DNA of 64,000 bases from Cervus elaphus (lineage: Eukaryota > Chordata > Mammalia > Artiodactyla > Cervidae), in contig NC_057816.1 in the NCBI RefSeq assembly GCF_910594005.1, positions 24,073,797 through 24,137,796 on the forward strand. The letters are read 5' to 3'. Under the pieces are notes generated by a model that worked only from the letters and a program-made list of their open reading frames with translations, had not been told where the DNA came from and made no database searches. This document shows positions 39,701-47,417 of the stretch, piece by piece. Position 1 is the first letter of the stretch, and the number at the start of each line of letters is the position of its first letter. The translations under genes were made by a program, and so were the position numbers.

Positions 39701-42700
39701 CAGGCATCTGTTCTTCCTTGACAGCCAACTATTAAAGAACACTTTATTTAAGTGGGCCATCCAGGTGAATTATGGAGTAATGTGATAGAGAACATGCAAA
39801 TTATGAAAGTTAGCTCACAGCCATTCTGCAACATGACCAAGATAAACCAGGGTACCATACATACTACACGCAAACAAGTTTTCTCAAAGTTAATAGTCTG
39901 GGCCCCAGATAACTCCGCAAGACATACAGATCAAACTGTGTTCTTTAATTGAAATTCTGTAAGACAACACCTTATATATTCACCCACTTACACAAAGCAC
40001 TGAACTGGTTCTCACCTTTGTTTGCTTAGAAGTGTTGAGTTTGATGGCAGAAACTTTCCCCAAATGATCACCTACAAATACTCTAAGAATAGCTGTATCC
40101 CAACAGAGAGCTGTAACTTTCCGGCCTTTGTGTTCTGAAGACACATAAATTCGTTCTGGTTTCCCACGACGCTCTTGATTTAACTCCCAAACAACTACAA
40201 GACCTTGACTGTAAGAATGGAGACACAGAAGCAAATTTTTGGCAGTGGTGAAAAAGGTACAATTCCGCTGCATCACAGTATCAACTATATTAAATATATA
40301 AGCATATTCTTATTCTTCAGAAAAGAGGAAGTAGAAAGCCAAGATATTAATCTCCTTGCTTTAGTCCACCAATACAATACAATACAGAACTTTGAGGTTC
40401 TAAGTTATGCTACCTTTCTATTTTGAGGTCTCAGAAATGTTGCCTCATATTAGTGTTTTCCACAAATCCTATGGTGACCAAGTGCGCACCTTGGTTTGCT
40501 TGGGTCTAAATGGTTTCCCAGGTCACAAGACTTTCAGCGCTAAAAAAGGGTGAGGCCCAGGCGCACCAGGATGGTTGGTCACCCTAATACACACACAACC
40601 CCACATTTTTCAATTTCAGATGCATTTGGGAGAATCAGATAGCTTCAAAACAGTTTCTCACCTGGTCGCCACAGCAACATAATCATCATCATGTAAACAG
40701 CAGGCGATCTGAGAAATTGCACCTTCCTAGAGCACAGAAGGAAAAGTATTAGGCAGCTCCTCAAAAATGGGTAATTTACTACTCAATCTCAGGTTTTACC
40801 TTCTTCTTTTATGCCAAATGATATTTACAATGGAGAACTCACATTTATGACAGATACTCCAGACGGTACATGACAGGGGAACCCTTAATCTTACCCTGTG
40901 AGAAAGAAAAAGCCTGTGCTTCCAGCCTTCTTTCTGAATGAGGTTGAGTCCTCCCCCTGAGCTGCCCAAAGCCAGCCATTTTCGAGACACGGCTATACTT
41001 GTGCACTAGAAACATGGAAACAGACAAGTGAGCGACTCGGTCACGCAGCAAATAAACTATCTACGGAAACAAGATTCTGAGAAGCTGCGTCAGGTTCCTG
41101 CCCACCGCCCTACCCACTGCCAGTCAGACACAACGGGACTCAGGCTCTTCTTCTAGAATAGGGAAGGTACAGAACAAAGGACATTTCAGTTTTAACTTTT
41201 TAATTGAATCTCAAAATGGCTGAACAGGCTCAATTGTATAAATGAGTAATTTCCCCCTTTGGCAGAAGCCAGTTACTAGCCCATTCATATCTTCTGGGCA
41301 ATGCAGCTAGGTCATGCCAATGCTGATCACAATGATGGAAGATCAAGTACCCAGGGGATAAAGCAACCACTTTAACAATCTGTTCAGGTAAATCCTTTCT
41401 AGTCTGTATGATGAGCACTGAAAACCCACAGCTCTGAGAGCAAGTGAGACTGCAGACGACACAAATACAAGTCGCTGTACTATGACTTCTCCCCACACCT
41501 TCCTCTCCTTATCCATCAGAAAAAGCAGTGGCCATGCTGTGCCCAGTACATTACGGTAAAAATTACTGGTTGGCAAACCAACATTCCCAATCCTCTTCAA
41601 CCTTGTTTCTTTCCACTATAGAAGCTGGAAAATCCAAATCTTCACTTACCCAGTTTCTTTTGCAGCTAGGGGGAGCCCTGGGACTCAAGTCCAGCTAATG
41701 AGACTAAGCCCTGTGGGGGCTTCCTGGAAAACTCTGCCCTCTCAGATAAATGGTAGAATCTGAAGGGGGAAAAAGCCTTTGCCTCAGGCACCTCCATCTC
41801 ACCTGAGCTGCTACTGGAGATAATCAAGAAGCCAGCCCACTTATCTTGCAAATGTGACCAATGGTCAATACACAGAAACTAGCAGAGCAGGAAAGACGGA
41901 GAGCCTGGGTCCTAAGGAATATCAGTGGCCACCACACTAAACCCAGAAACAACCACCTCCAACCAGGTTACAAACACCTTTATTGCTTGAGCCATTACTG
42001 AGGAGATTTTCTGTAACTTGCAGCTAAAAAAAACGTCAGCTATCAACCCTCCTAACTGTTGCTCAGATTACTTTGCCTATTTCTTCCTGTTCCTTTGCTC
42101 AGAGGCTAGAAGGGTGCTCTGGGGTGAGGAACTGGTTATGAGACTGTTCTTTACCACGTCATTCCTGAGTTCATCAAATGAACTCAGAGTGTCAGAGAAG
42201 CTCATACTCCTTCCCACAGAACTAATTTTTGGCTAATTTTGTAATGCTAAATTTTAGTTCTGTTCCCTAAAACAGAGGGGGTACATCAAATTCCTTGTTT
42301 TGAAATGAACTTCATATAACTGCAATGGTTCTTGTTGTTCAAAAGGCAATGAGGTATACTTATTTAAAGTATGTTACCTAGATGCCCATCAGCAGACGAA
42401 TGGATAAGGAAGCTATGGTACATATACACAATGGAATATTACTCAGCCATTAAAAAGAATTCATTTGAATCAGTTTTAATGAGATGGATGAAACTGGAGC
42501 CCATTATACAGAGTGAAGTAAGCCAGAAAGATAAAGACCAATACAGTATACTAATGCATATATATGGAATTTAAAAAGATGGTAATGATAACCCTATATG
42601 CAAAACAGAAAAAGAGACACAGATGTATAGAACAGACTTTGGGACTCTGTCGGAGAAGTCGAGGGTGGGATGTTCTGAGAGAATAGCATTGAAACAAGTA

Positions 42701-43347
42701 TACTATCAAGGGTGAAACAGACCACCGGCCCAGGTTGGATGCATGAGACAAGTGCTCAGGGCTGGTGCACTGGGAAGACCCAGAGGGATGGGATGGGAGG
42801 GAGGCGGGAGGGGGGATCGGGATGGGGAACACATGTAAATCCATGGCTGATTCATGTCAATGTGTGGCAAAAACCACTACAATATTGTAAGGTAATTAGC
42901 CTCCAACTAATAAAAATAAATGAAAAATAAAAAATAAAAAAATAAAGTACGTTATTTTCAATCAAATATTACTTTCTGAGAGAGTTTGGGGGAGGGGGCG
43001 GATTCAGTAGTCAATATCATGATTTACAAGGATGGGAAAGAATTCAATCAACTGCTTGAAAAATAAATCAAGAAAGCACTAAGAAAATATTACTTCTATG
43101 CAAAGTATTACAGCACAGGTGAGAACACCCAGGATTCTATAAAAAAATAAAAAATGTGGGGGGGGTGTGCACATGTAACAGAGAGAGCACCAAAATATGA
43201 ATATGAAAATAAAACTGATACAAGGATCAAGAAAATCACCTTTAGACGAGTGGAGTCCAGCCTCAGGGCTGAAAGTAATGGATCCAGAGACTCAAATTCT
43301 GCAAGAACATGGCTGTAGGACTCTGGTATCACTGGCACAAAAGTCAT
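9701..43347 (-). CDS. HPS5: HPS5, BLOC-2 complex subunit (complete spliced CDS, 22 coding exons)
   Basis: HPS5 is one of three subunits (HPS3, HPS5, HPS6) of BLOC-2, a cytosolic complex that helps deliver cargo to lysosome-related organelles such as melanosomes and platelet dense granules; loss causes Hermansky-Pudlak syndrome type 5 in humans. I assembled it on the minus strand from ATG at 43347 to TAG at 9703-9701. Every junction has GT/AG and the reading phase carries across all 21 introns. The exon lengths add to 3393 bp, i.e. 1130 residues plus stop; human HPS5 is 1129. The start reads MTFVPVIPESYS and the end CDRFLWSQQA. The first ~300 residues are the WD40-like propeller part, the middle (about 390-820) is acidic and low in complexity, and the C-terminal third is the best conserved. 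Identification rests on recalled human HPS5, not a database search. The neighbour GTF2H1, head to head, is as expected for this locus. Confidence 0.97.
9885..10805 (+). mobile_element. L1 LINE 3' fragment (ORF2 end and 3'UTR)
   Basis: Typical L1 text: GATATCACCTCATGCCCATC, CAGCAATTTCACACCTGGG, GAAATATTATTCAGTATC and a final A-rich tract at about 10795-10812. It lies in HPS5 intron 22, antisense to the gene, and is not intact. Confidence 0.88.
10840..11045 (-). repeat. Bov-tA SINE
   Basis: On the plus strand it shows GAGTCGCTCAGTAGTGTCC, CCATGGACTATAGCCTGCC and CAAACCCTGGTCTCCTGCAT, the reverse complement of a Bov-tA. It is preceded by a TG-rich run. Confidence 0.92.
11315..11585 (-). CDS. 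HPS5: HPS5 exon 22
   Basis: This exon is 271 bp, with acceptor GTTTGAGTAG and donor GTAATG. It encodes WIPETVEEWKLLLHLVQN, ALLLAKAVGPDRAWSLLQE and TCDILRIAEKRQR. The acceptor was chosen because G from exon 21 plus GT makes Gly, giving the conserved NGWIPETVEEW. Confidence 0.97.
11800..12090. repeat. Old LINE (L2-like) remnant
   Basis: The text CATGCTAGGCATTGAACATG, then a run through GAGGAGGGCTCTATGAGAGTG, resembles diverged L2. The family call is tentative. Confidence 0.4.
13342..13452 (+). repeat. CHR-type SINE inside the L1
   Basis: It carries GGACTTCTTTGGTGATCCAG, AAGACTCTGCATTTCC and ACTAAGATCCCACACACC. It sits near the ORF1/ORF2 gap of the host L1. Confidence 0.8.
13946..14228 (+). 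repeat. CHR-type long SINE inserted in L1, with target duplication
   Basis: The head is GGGGTTTCCCTGGTGGCTCAG. AATCTGTTGCA is found on both sides, at 13935-13945 and 14229-14239, a perfect 11-bp target-site duplication. L1 ORF2 text resumes exactly after it. Confidence 0.92.
16343..16366. repeat. (TTA)n microsatellite
   Basis: About eight TTA/ATT units in a row (TATTATTATTATTATTATTA). Confidence 0.9.
16855..17035 (+). repeat. MIR SINE
   Basis: It contains a diverged MIR core: AACCAGGTGTATGACTGTGG, then TTTCTGGGCCTCAATT and CACACATTAGGCACTCA. Confidence 0.7.
17259..17365 (-). CDS. HPS5: HPS5 exon 21
   Basis: This exon is 107 bp, with acceptor TCTTTAAAG and donor GTATGT. It encodes FWPGYLILCLELERRREAFT and YLNDMSLMEGDNG. 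The acceptor has a poor pyrimidine tract and an A-rich end, but frame and sequence identity are clear. Confidence 0.96.
17463..17590 (-). repeat. CHR-type SINE
   Basis: Plus-strand text GGCTGTGCCATGAGGCATGT through CACTGGACTGCCAGGGAACT is the reverse complement of a CHR SINE. Confidence 0.85.
17783..17982 (+). repeat. Bov-tA SINE
   Basis: It contains AATTCCCTGGTGGCTCAGAC, GCCTGCAATGCAGGAGACTT and GAGGAGCCTGGCGGGCTACG, ending at ACTGAGCAACTAAGC. Confidence 0.92.
19082..19195 (-). CDS. HPS5: HPS5 exon 20
   Basis: This exon is 114 bp, with acceptor ATTCTCAG and donor GTAAGT. It encodes PHSHLFSWGYSQLILLLIKL and TTKEKMTDICRSHG, well conserved with human. Confidence 0.97.
20779..20898 (-). CDS. 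HPS5: HPS5 exon 19
   Basis: This exon is 120 bp, with acceptor TTTCTCTTAG and donor GTATAA. It encodes SFLESLLQPESLRLDWLLLA and APPSTSTMDNEGNPR. Exons 18 and 20 would also join in frame if it were skipped, since 120 is divisible by three. Confidence 0.96.
21606..21800 (-). repeat. Bov-tA SINE
   Basis: Plus-strand AAAGTCACTCAGTCCTGTCC through GGTGGATTCTTTACCAGCTG is the reverse complement of Bov-tA. It lies about 55 bp from the 3' end of HPS5 exon 18. Confidence 0.9.
21856..22011 (-). CDS. HPS5: HPS5 exon 18
   Basis: This exon is 156 bp, with acceptor AAATGCAG and donor GTGAGA. It encodes LYEKFGESALRSLIRFYPS and QLCHHNPVQFLAYLDSL, a helical-repeat-like segment resembling vesicle-trafficking scaffold repeats. 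Confidence 0.96.
22214..22334 (-). CDS. HPS5: HPS5 exon 17
   Basis: This exon is 121 bp, with acceptor GTCTTTTAG and donor GTGAGT. It encodes GDLPTRLKLLEDLVPFDSP, the start of the conserved C-terminal helical region. Confidence 0.96.
22640..22690. repeat. TA-rich microsatellite
   Basis: CTACTATATATATATACACA and the following TAGTATATATATAG form an imperfect TA tract. Confidence 0.8.
22835..22985 (+). repeat. MIR SINE (diverged)
   Basis: CTGCCTTACTTTCCTCACC and CTAGCACATGTAAGTAGTTA fit the 3' part of MIR. Confidence 0.5.
23356..23936 (-). CDS. HPS5: HPS5 exon 16 (largest coding exon, acidic middle region)
   Basis: This exon is 581 bp, about residues 621-814, with acceptor CTTGTATAG and donor GTAATA. 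It opens with QDPLVLFEPKSLRM, passes through a strongly acidic, poorly conserved stretch (DEEYEKEERD; LDDDLFQ), and closes with CQFLKKYFFLLDLKRAKES. The stretch differs at many positions from recalled human HPS5, whereas the two ends match well. Confidence 0.97.
24250..24327 (-). CDS. HPS5: HPS5 exon 15
   Basis: This exon is 78 bp, with acceptor CTTTTCTAG and donor GTGAGT. It encodes GKEEITSHPPEEDKFQELK and the start of MATAEAMTKL. Its length is a multiple of three, so skipping would keep frame. Confidence 0.94.
24612..24833 (+). repeat. Bov-tA SINE with 13-bp target duplication
   Basis: AGGCAATCAAGAG flanks both sides, at 24599-24611 and 24834-24846. The body carries GGTTCAATCCCTGGGTCAGG and CAAAGAGTCAAGACACAAC. 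Confidence 0.94.
25556..25682 (+). repeat. CHR-type SINE
   Basis: It contains GTGGTCCAGTGGTTAGGACT and a short A-rich tail at about 25674-25682. TCTGTCTC on both sides (near 25546 and 25683) may be a short target duplication. Confidence 0.85.
25885..26034 (-). CDS. HPS5: HPS5 exon 14
   Basis: This exon is 150 bp, with acceptor ACTTCCAG and donor GTAAGT. It encodes SSFVRKTTEKIGTLHTSPD and the acidic CDEDMSPVTCPKEEDTE. Confidence 0.94.
26870..26993 (-). CDS. HPS5: HPS5 exon 13
   Basis: This exon is 124 bp, with acceptor CATTCATCCAG and donor GTAAGC. It encodes NVSHASVTFETDKSE and SPSPLVSLQAVKES, within the variable middle region. Confidence 0.94.
27661..27847 (-). CDS. HPS5: HPS5 exon 12
   Basis: This exon is 187 bp, with acceptor TTTCTTTCTAG and donor GTGAGG. 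It encodes SILDSGIYRIINSRRGSQSD, then an acidic, serine-rich segment (SEDERLKEF, QEEDQPDHC), likely the start of the disordered middle region. Confidence 0.96.
28450..28608 (-). CDS. HPS5: HPS5 exon 11
   Basis: This exon is 159 bp, phase 0 at both ends, with acceptor TTTTATTAG and donor GTAGGT. It encodes KTLTVDKLEHLKSQLD and the serine-rich SSRRSSISSH, so it could be skipped without a frameshift. Confidence 0.95.
28871..29083 (+). repeat. Bov-tA SINE, left arm of an inverted pair
   Basis: It contains GGGCTTCCCTGATGGCTCAG and GACAGAGGAGCCTGGAGAGC. It lies in HPS5 intron 10. Confidence 0.93.
29178..29386 (-). repeat. Bov-tA SINE, right arm of an inverted pair
   Basis: Plus-strand text CAGTTGCTCAGTTGTGTCC through CAGATTCTTTACCCCTCAGC is the reverse complement of Bov-tA. 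It ends about 93 bp from HPS5 exon 10. Confidence 0.93.
29480..29658 (-). CDS. HPS5: HPS5 exon 10
   Basis: This exon is 179 bp, with acceptor TTTTTGTAG and donor GTGAGT. It encodes DIQDVAVCKNELFCLHLNGK and the helical RRGLWNLAARTCCLFQ. A pair of oppositely oriented SINEs sits just beyond its 3' end, at 28.87-29.39 kb. Confidence 0.96.
30739..30827 (-). CDS. HPS5: HPS5 exon 9
   Basis: This exon is 89 bp, with acceptor TCTTGCAG and donor GTAATT. It encodes EHCVLTWTERGIYIFIPQN, a beta-strand-rich end segment of the propeller. Confidence 0.95.
31330..31450 (+). repeat. MIR SINE (diverged)
   Basis: GAAAAACTGAAGCCCAGAGAG and TCAAAGGCCATTCAGC match the MIR core. Confidence 0.65.
32536..32748 (+). 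repeat. CHR-type SINE, long form
   Basis: It starts GGATTTCCCTGGTGGTCC, holds CAGGTTCAATCCCCGGTCGG, and ends near AAATAAATACAAATT with a T/A tract. Confidence 0.88.
32925..33200. repeat. L2-like LINE remnant
   Basis: TCTACGTGCCGAGCACTGTGC is the typical L2 tail wording. The family assignment is tentative. Confidence 0.5.
33310..33425. repeat. L2-like LINE remnant
   Basis: GTACCAGGCATTATGCCAAAC, then AGCCCTCATGGACCTTACTG, fits an L2 3' end. Confidence 0.55.
33432..33545 (+). repeat. Bov-tA SINE, 5'-truncated
   Basis: Only the 3' part remains: GTATTCTTGCCTGGAAAATC through CGGACACGACTGAGCGACTT, then a short ACTTTCACTTTCAC repeat. Confidence 0.88.
34608..34679 (-). CDS. HPS5: HPS5 exon 8
   Basis: This exon is 72 bp, with acceptor CTTCCTAG and donor GTAAGT. 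It encodes SEPQYDHTIGSSQSLSFPK and joins in phase to exon 9 (LLHLSEHCV). Confidence 0.95.
34994..35206 (-). CDS. HPS5: HPS5 exon 7
   Basis: This exon is 213 bp, with acceptor GTATTAG and donor GTAATG. It encodes EKFWKIGNKERDGEYGACFF and RPGSRMWEVNFDGE, one of the most recognisable stretches of the N-terminal half. Confidence 0.96.
35905..36152 (+). repeat. Bov-tA SINE with internal duplications
   Basis: The body is longer than usual because GATCCCTGGGTAGGGA and GATCCCTAGGTAGGGA are repeated, and ATTCTTGTCTAGA appears twice (near 36022 and 36044). It ends GACTGAAGCGACTTAGCAC. Confidence 0.9.
36666..36698. repeat. (AAAT)n microsatellite
   Basis: About six AAAT/ATAA units within AAAAAATAAATAAATAAAT. 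Confidence 0.9.
38531..38664 (-). CDS. HPS5: HPS5 exon 6
   Basis: This exon is 134 bp, with acceptor CCCCTTTAG and donor GTATGC. It encodes AAAAFVMFPVQTITT and RSFLCDTE and continues the propeller. It ends with AG, completed to Arg by the next exon. Confidence 0.95.
38867..39087 (-). repeat. CHR-type SINE, long form, 16-bp target duplication
   Basis: GAAGAGGAGGATTCTT is present at 38851-38866 and 39088-39103. The plus strand starts with the poly-T tail and ends ACCACTAGACCACCAGGGAA. It lies about 200 bp upstream, in transcription order, of HPS5 exon 6. Confidence 0.94.
40016..40208 (-). CDS. HPS5: HPS5 exon 5
   Basis: This exon is 193 bp, with acceptor CATTCTTACAG and donor GTGAGA, ending in phase 0. 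It encodes QGLVVVWELNQERR and RVFVGDHLGKVSA, classic WD-type repeat spacing (VVVWEL; GDHLGKVSA). Confidence 0.96.
40662..40726 (-). CDS. HPS5: HPS5 exon 4
   Basis: This exon is 65 bp, with acceptor GCTCTAG and donor GTGAGA. It encodes EGAISQIACCLHDDDY, part of the propeller. It ends with two bases (AG) that join T of the next exon to make Ser. Confidence 0.95.
40895..41005 (-). CDS. HPS5: HPS5 exon 3
   Basis: This exon is 111 bp, residues 37-73, phase 0 at both ends. It encodes SRKWLALGSSGGG and HRLFLSHR, the first blade-like part of the N-terminal propeller. The acceptor is GTTTCTAG and the donor is GTAAGA. Confidence 0.95.
42377..42950 (+). mobile_element. L1 LINE 3' end, copy 1 (5'-truncated)
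   Basis: It encodes the ORF2 C-terminal remnant WYIYTMEYYSAIKKN, followed by bovid L1 3'UTR text and an A-rich tail with AATAAA motifs (42905-42945). AAAGTATGTTA and AAAGTACGTTA flank it, likely a target duplication with one mutation. It lies in HPS5 intron 2, antisense. Confidence 0.92.
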
Positions 43348-43403
43348 TTACCCAGAGAGATGAAACTACGTTGAGGGACAGGCACAGCGATCCTGAATAA
43401 AAC
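43240..43403 (-). CDS. HPS5: HPS5 exon 2 (start codon; coding 43347-43240)
   Basis: This exon encodes residues 1-36 (MTFVPVIPESYS... to RLK) and ends at donor GTGATT, a fairly weak site. The codon just before the ATG is TAA in the same frame, which fixes the start. The 5' edge uses acceptor TTTCTGCAG at 43404-43406 and is inferred. The start context is poor: T at -3 and A at +4. Human has MAFV, with G at +4. Confidence 0.9.
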
Positions 43404-43461
43404 CTGCAGAAATATAATTTAAGAAGCTCACCCCTCTTTCAGCAAGCATTAAATGAACAGG

Positions 43462-43915
43462 TGTTACAGCAAAGAACAAAATCTAACTCCATGTTGGATC
43501 TGTTCCTTTTAACCTTTGCTCCCCATTGCTGTTGCTATCCATACATAAAGGCCTGCCTCAAGGAACCCTGCCCCTCTGCCTGAATCTTAAACCAAAATGC
43601 CTTTGTTCAGGACCCTCTCCACCTGGGCATGGCTACAGGAAGGGGGAAATTAACAGTCCCCTCCCTGACATCGGCCATTCCAGGAGATAGTTGCAAGATT
43701 AATAGCCTTTTTACTTTACTTCCTCACCTTCTTCCCCACCCCTATAAAACAGTCTGGTATCCAGACCCCAGTAAGATGGTTATTTTGAGACATGAGTCTG
43801 CCATTGTCTTAGTCAGCCACCTTTCCAAATAAAGTTGTTCTTTGCCTCAACACTTCTGTCTCCGATTTACTGGCCTGTCAGGCGGTGAGCAGAGCAAGCC
43901 TGGACTCGGGAACAA
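43462..43915 (+). repeat. Solo LTR-like element of endogenous retroviral type
   Basis: It begins TGTTACAGCAAAGAACAAAA, has a TATAAA box at 43743-43748 and AATAAA at 43828-43833, about 85 bp apart, the usual promoter and poly(A) layout of an LTR. It sits in HPS5 intron 1, antisense to the gene. I see no internal viral genes. Family and exact 3' edge are uncertain. Confidence 0.65.
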
Positions 43916-44404
43916 GTGGAGAAAACAAGGAAACATGAGAAAAGGACAAGGATTCCCTCCTCTGGAGCTGCCTGGCATCCAGGTGGAGAGAAAACATGTA
44001 CAAGTAACATTATGTGTGACAGTCAGCTTGTACTGTTTATCACTCCCTGACTAAAACTCCCAGGGAACGAAATCCAGACTCTCAAGGTTCTCCACAATCC
44101 TATCCTACTCTATTTATCTAACAGTATAGAAGAGACACTGCAGAACATAAGGGGAAATTTTGTCAAGCTCCTCTATGGTAAAAGAGCAACTCCAGCTGCA
44201 ATGCCTTGGGCTATAAATAATCTGTCTTTTAAGTCTCTCACTACATTCAATGGTTATGAGCCCACAATTCAACAGTGTTTAACAGGAAAGGGCCTCTGGA
44301 TGGCTTCCTCCAGCCTGTAAGTGAGAAGTCGGATGCCGAGAATTAAGCACACTAAGGGGAATGAGAGCTTCCCTATCAGACCTGATAGGAAAAGATAGGA
44401 GTAA

Positions 44405-44460
44405 GAATTCACATCCCTGGGATTGCAAAAGTCAGACACAACTTAGTGACTAAACAAAAG
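44405..44460 (+). repeat. Bov-tA SINE 3' fragment
   Basis: GGATTGCAAAAGTCAGACAC and ACTTAGTGACTAAAC are the SINE tail. Confidence 0.65.
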
Positions 44461-44754
44461 AATACAAGGGAGCAAATGCCAGCTTCCCAGTGAAGACTTT
44501 GTAAACTAACACAAGCATTCTTACCGCTTCAACAACACTCAAGTTTATGTTTCTGTCAAATTATATGAGTTTCCAGAAAAAAGAAATAGAATTTAAGAAA
44601 ATTCTACCCATTAATTTTCACTTTTCCTCAATGTTTTGTTACCTACCAAGCTGAGAATAAAAAGCAAATACCACGGAAAAATTCAGAAATAATTGTTTAT
44701 ACTTGTTTTTAATTATTTATACCTTGTGGTTTTGGTGTTTTTTTCCCCCAAAAA

Positions 44755-44905
44755 CACATGTATTCACTCACTCACTTACTCAACAAATATGTACTTAGCA
44801 CCAACTATGTGCCAGGCATCCTTTTAGGTCCCCGAAGTACAACAGAGGACAAAACGAGTCCTAGCATTCATGAAGCATACTTTCCAGGGGCAAAACACAT
44901 ATAGA
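44755..44905. repeat. L2-like LINE remnant
   Basis: CACCAACTATGTGCCAGGCAT is the L2 tail signature. Confidence 0.6.
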
Positions 44906-45529
44906 AGCTTACAATACTTTTTACTGCATACACACAACATAGTTTTATTTTCTGCTATTAATGCTGTTTTTAATACAGCTTGATCTCTGTAAGAATGGTG
45001 TTCTGGGGGAAAAAAAAATCTTTAGTAGTTCTCCTATACTCAAAATATTAATTAAAAATCTTCTCTCATTCTTTCACCCATTCACATTATTAAGTGTTAC
45101 AGACACAGAAAAATCAGGCTCACCAGACAAACAGCTCTGCTCACCATCCAGTTCTACAAGGGTTAAGTCTTAACCTGCTGCAGTTGCTGACCCACCAGGG
45201 CACACTGAGAGGAAATTAAGTCAACAGGATGAGGCCCACTGCTCCAGACAACAGGCCCCTCAAACAGATGTTTATCTCAGGAAGAATTTTAATCACCTCA
45301 GATTTTTATACCTCCCCATACATAGAAAAGCACTAAAATCTGTTCTTTGTGATTAGCAGTAGTCTTTTACCAACATATAGGCTTGCCTGCACTTATTTCC
45401 TAGCTAAAATTCATATGTAAACTGTCTTCTCAACATCTTCTAGTAAAATATGAGGCACAGTGGGGCTAACAAGACAAAATAATTCAGAAAGCAGTCATTT
45501 TATAATCAACTAAGGAGGAAAGACAAATC

Positions 45530-45548
45530 ACACACACACACACACACC
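45530..45548. repeat. (CA)n microsatellite
   Basis: Nine CA units. Confidence 0.9.
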
Positions 45549-45707
45549 CTCATAAGGGGAACAAAAGCAAAGTAATACGTCAGAACACAGAGGACAGAGG
45601 GATCACACTGAGTTAAAAGTAACCACAGAAAACTTTCTAAGGGAAGTAGCACTAGAGCTGAGGAAAAGGCAAAGGGTAACAAGGCAGCAATAAGCCAAGT
45701 ATTTACT

Positions 45708-45888
45708 GTTGTTGTTCAGTCACTAAGTGATGTCCTACTCTTTTGCAACCCCATGGACTGTAGCCCACAAGCCTCCTCTGTTCATGGGATTTCCCAGGCA
45801 ATACTGGAGTGTGTTGCCATTTCCTTCTTCAGGGGATCTTCCCAACTCAGGGATGGAATCCATGTCTCCTCCATCGGCAAGTCAGAGG
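45708..45888 (-). repeat. Bov-tA SINE
   Basis: Plus-strand GTTGTTCAGTCACTAAGTGA through GATGGAATCCATGTCTCCTC is the reverse complement of Bov-tA. Confidence 0.88.
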
Positions 45889-46560
45889 ATATATTTGGAG
45901 AATTTACGTTTAGTCTTTGGTTGAAACACAGGATACAAGCAATGGAATAAAAAAAGATAACGCTGGATATTAATTCAGGTACAAGTTACAAAGCACTGTG
46001 AATCTCAAACCAAGGGACCTGAACAAATTATAATTTGGTAAGCAACAGAAAGGCACTGAAGTAATGGTAGTACTGGTAGACCACATAATTTCTGTGAAGT
46101 GCTGTGGGAAGACACCAGAAACCAAGGACTTGAGAAAAGGGGTTAGAAGTGAGAAACGAAAGATAAGGACTCAAGACATCTTGTGGAGAAAGAGAAAACC
46201 TCTCTTGACCTTATGAGCAGGGGAGACTCAGACATGTAGGTAGTAAGCGAACAGAATTTAGAATGATAGGGACTGAAGATACAAGAAAAAGAAGATGAAT
46301 CACTGTGTGAGATCCTAAGGAAGATAGAAAGGAATGACATCAAGACCACAGTGGCTATCTCTTCCACTTGCAAACTTAAACTCTGATATGGATAGACCAT
46401 TTGGCATTGGTCTCAGTGAAGAGAGAATGGCCTGGAAATTATGACCTAATCGGGTAAAAAACCTAGTTTCTATTTCTCTGAAAAAGATTTAACAGAGATG
46501 AGAATGAAAAGAGAACAGCATCTACAATGTCAGTTCTCAAGAGAAGCTGCTGGGTGTTAG

Positions 46561-46772
46561 CGAAAGTGAAAGTCGCTCTGTCGTGTCTGCCTCTTTGAGG
46601 CCCATGGACTGTAGCCTGCCAGGCTCCTCTGTCCATTGAATTTTCCAGGCCAGAATACTGGAGTGAGTAGCTGTTCCCTTCTCCATGGGATCTTCCCAAC
46701 CCAGGGATCGATCTCAGTCTCCTGCATTGCACACGGATTCTTTACCATCTTGAGCTATCAGGGAAACCCAGT
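46561..46772 (-). repeat. Bov-tA SINE
   Basis: GAAAGTGAAAGTCGCTCTGTC leads into the usual body, ending GATTCTTTACCATCTTGAGC. Confidence 0.9.
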
Positions 46773-47019
46773 GATAGTGTTACACCCATTCCAAATTTAT
46801 ACCTTCCCGTGTGCTTACTATCTCTGAATAGACGCTTTACCTCCCAGACCTACTTACCAAATTCTTCCCAGGTTTTCAGGTCCAGCATAAGTTCCACTTC
46901 TCATAATTCTCAAAGTGGAAGACTCATAGATAACTCGGGGCACACATCCACATAATTCAAAAATTAATCTGAATTAAGTTTCTGGATCCCTGAACATTTT
47001 CAGGAAGGGAAAGGAAGTG

Positions 47020-47417
47020 CTCCCCCATTATACAGAGTGAAGTAAGCCAGAAAGATAAAGACCAATACAGTATACTAATGCATATATATGGAATTTAGAA
47101 AGATGGTAACGATAACCCCATATGCAAGACAGAAAAAAAGACACAGATGTATAGAACAGACTTTGGGACTCTGTGGGAGAAGGCGAGGGTGGGATGTTCT
47201 GAGAGAATAGCATTGAAACAAGTATGCTATCAAGGGTGAAACAGATCACCAGCCCAGGTTGGATGCATGAGACAAGTGCTCAGGGCTGGTGCACTGGGAA
47301 GACCCAGAGGGATGAGATGGGGAGGGAGGTGGGAGAGGGGACCGGGATGAGGAACACATGTAAATCCATGGCTGATTCATGTCGATGTATGACAAAAACC
47401 ACTACAATATTGTAAAG
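47020..47417 (+). mobile_element. L1 LINE 3' end, copy 2, cut at both ends
   Basis: It begins within the same text as copy 1 (ATTATACAGAGTGAAGTAAG) and ends at ATTGTAAAG without the A-rich tail. It is nearly identical to 42507-42890, with about 20 visible single-base or small differences. It lies in HPS5 intron 1. Confidence 0.9.
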
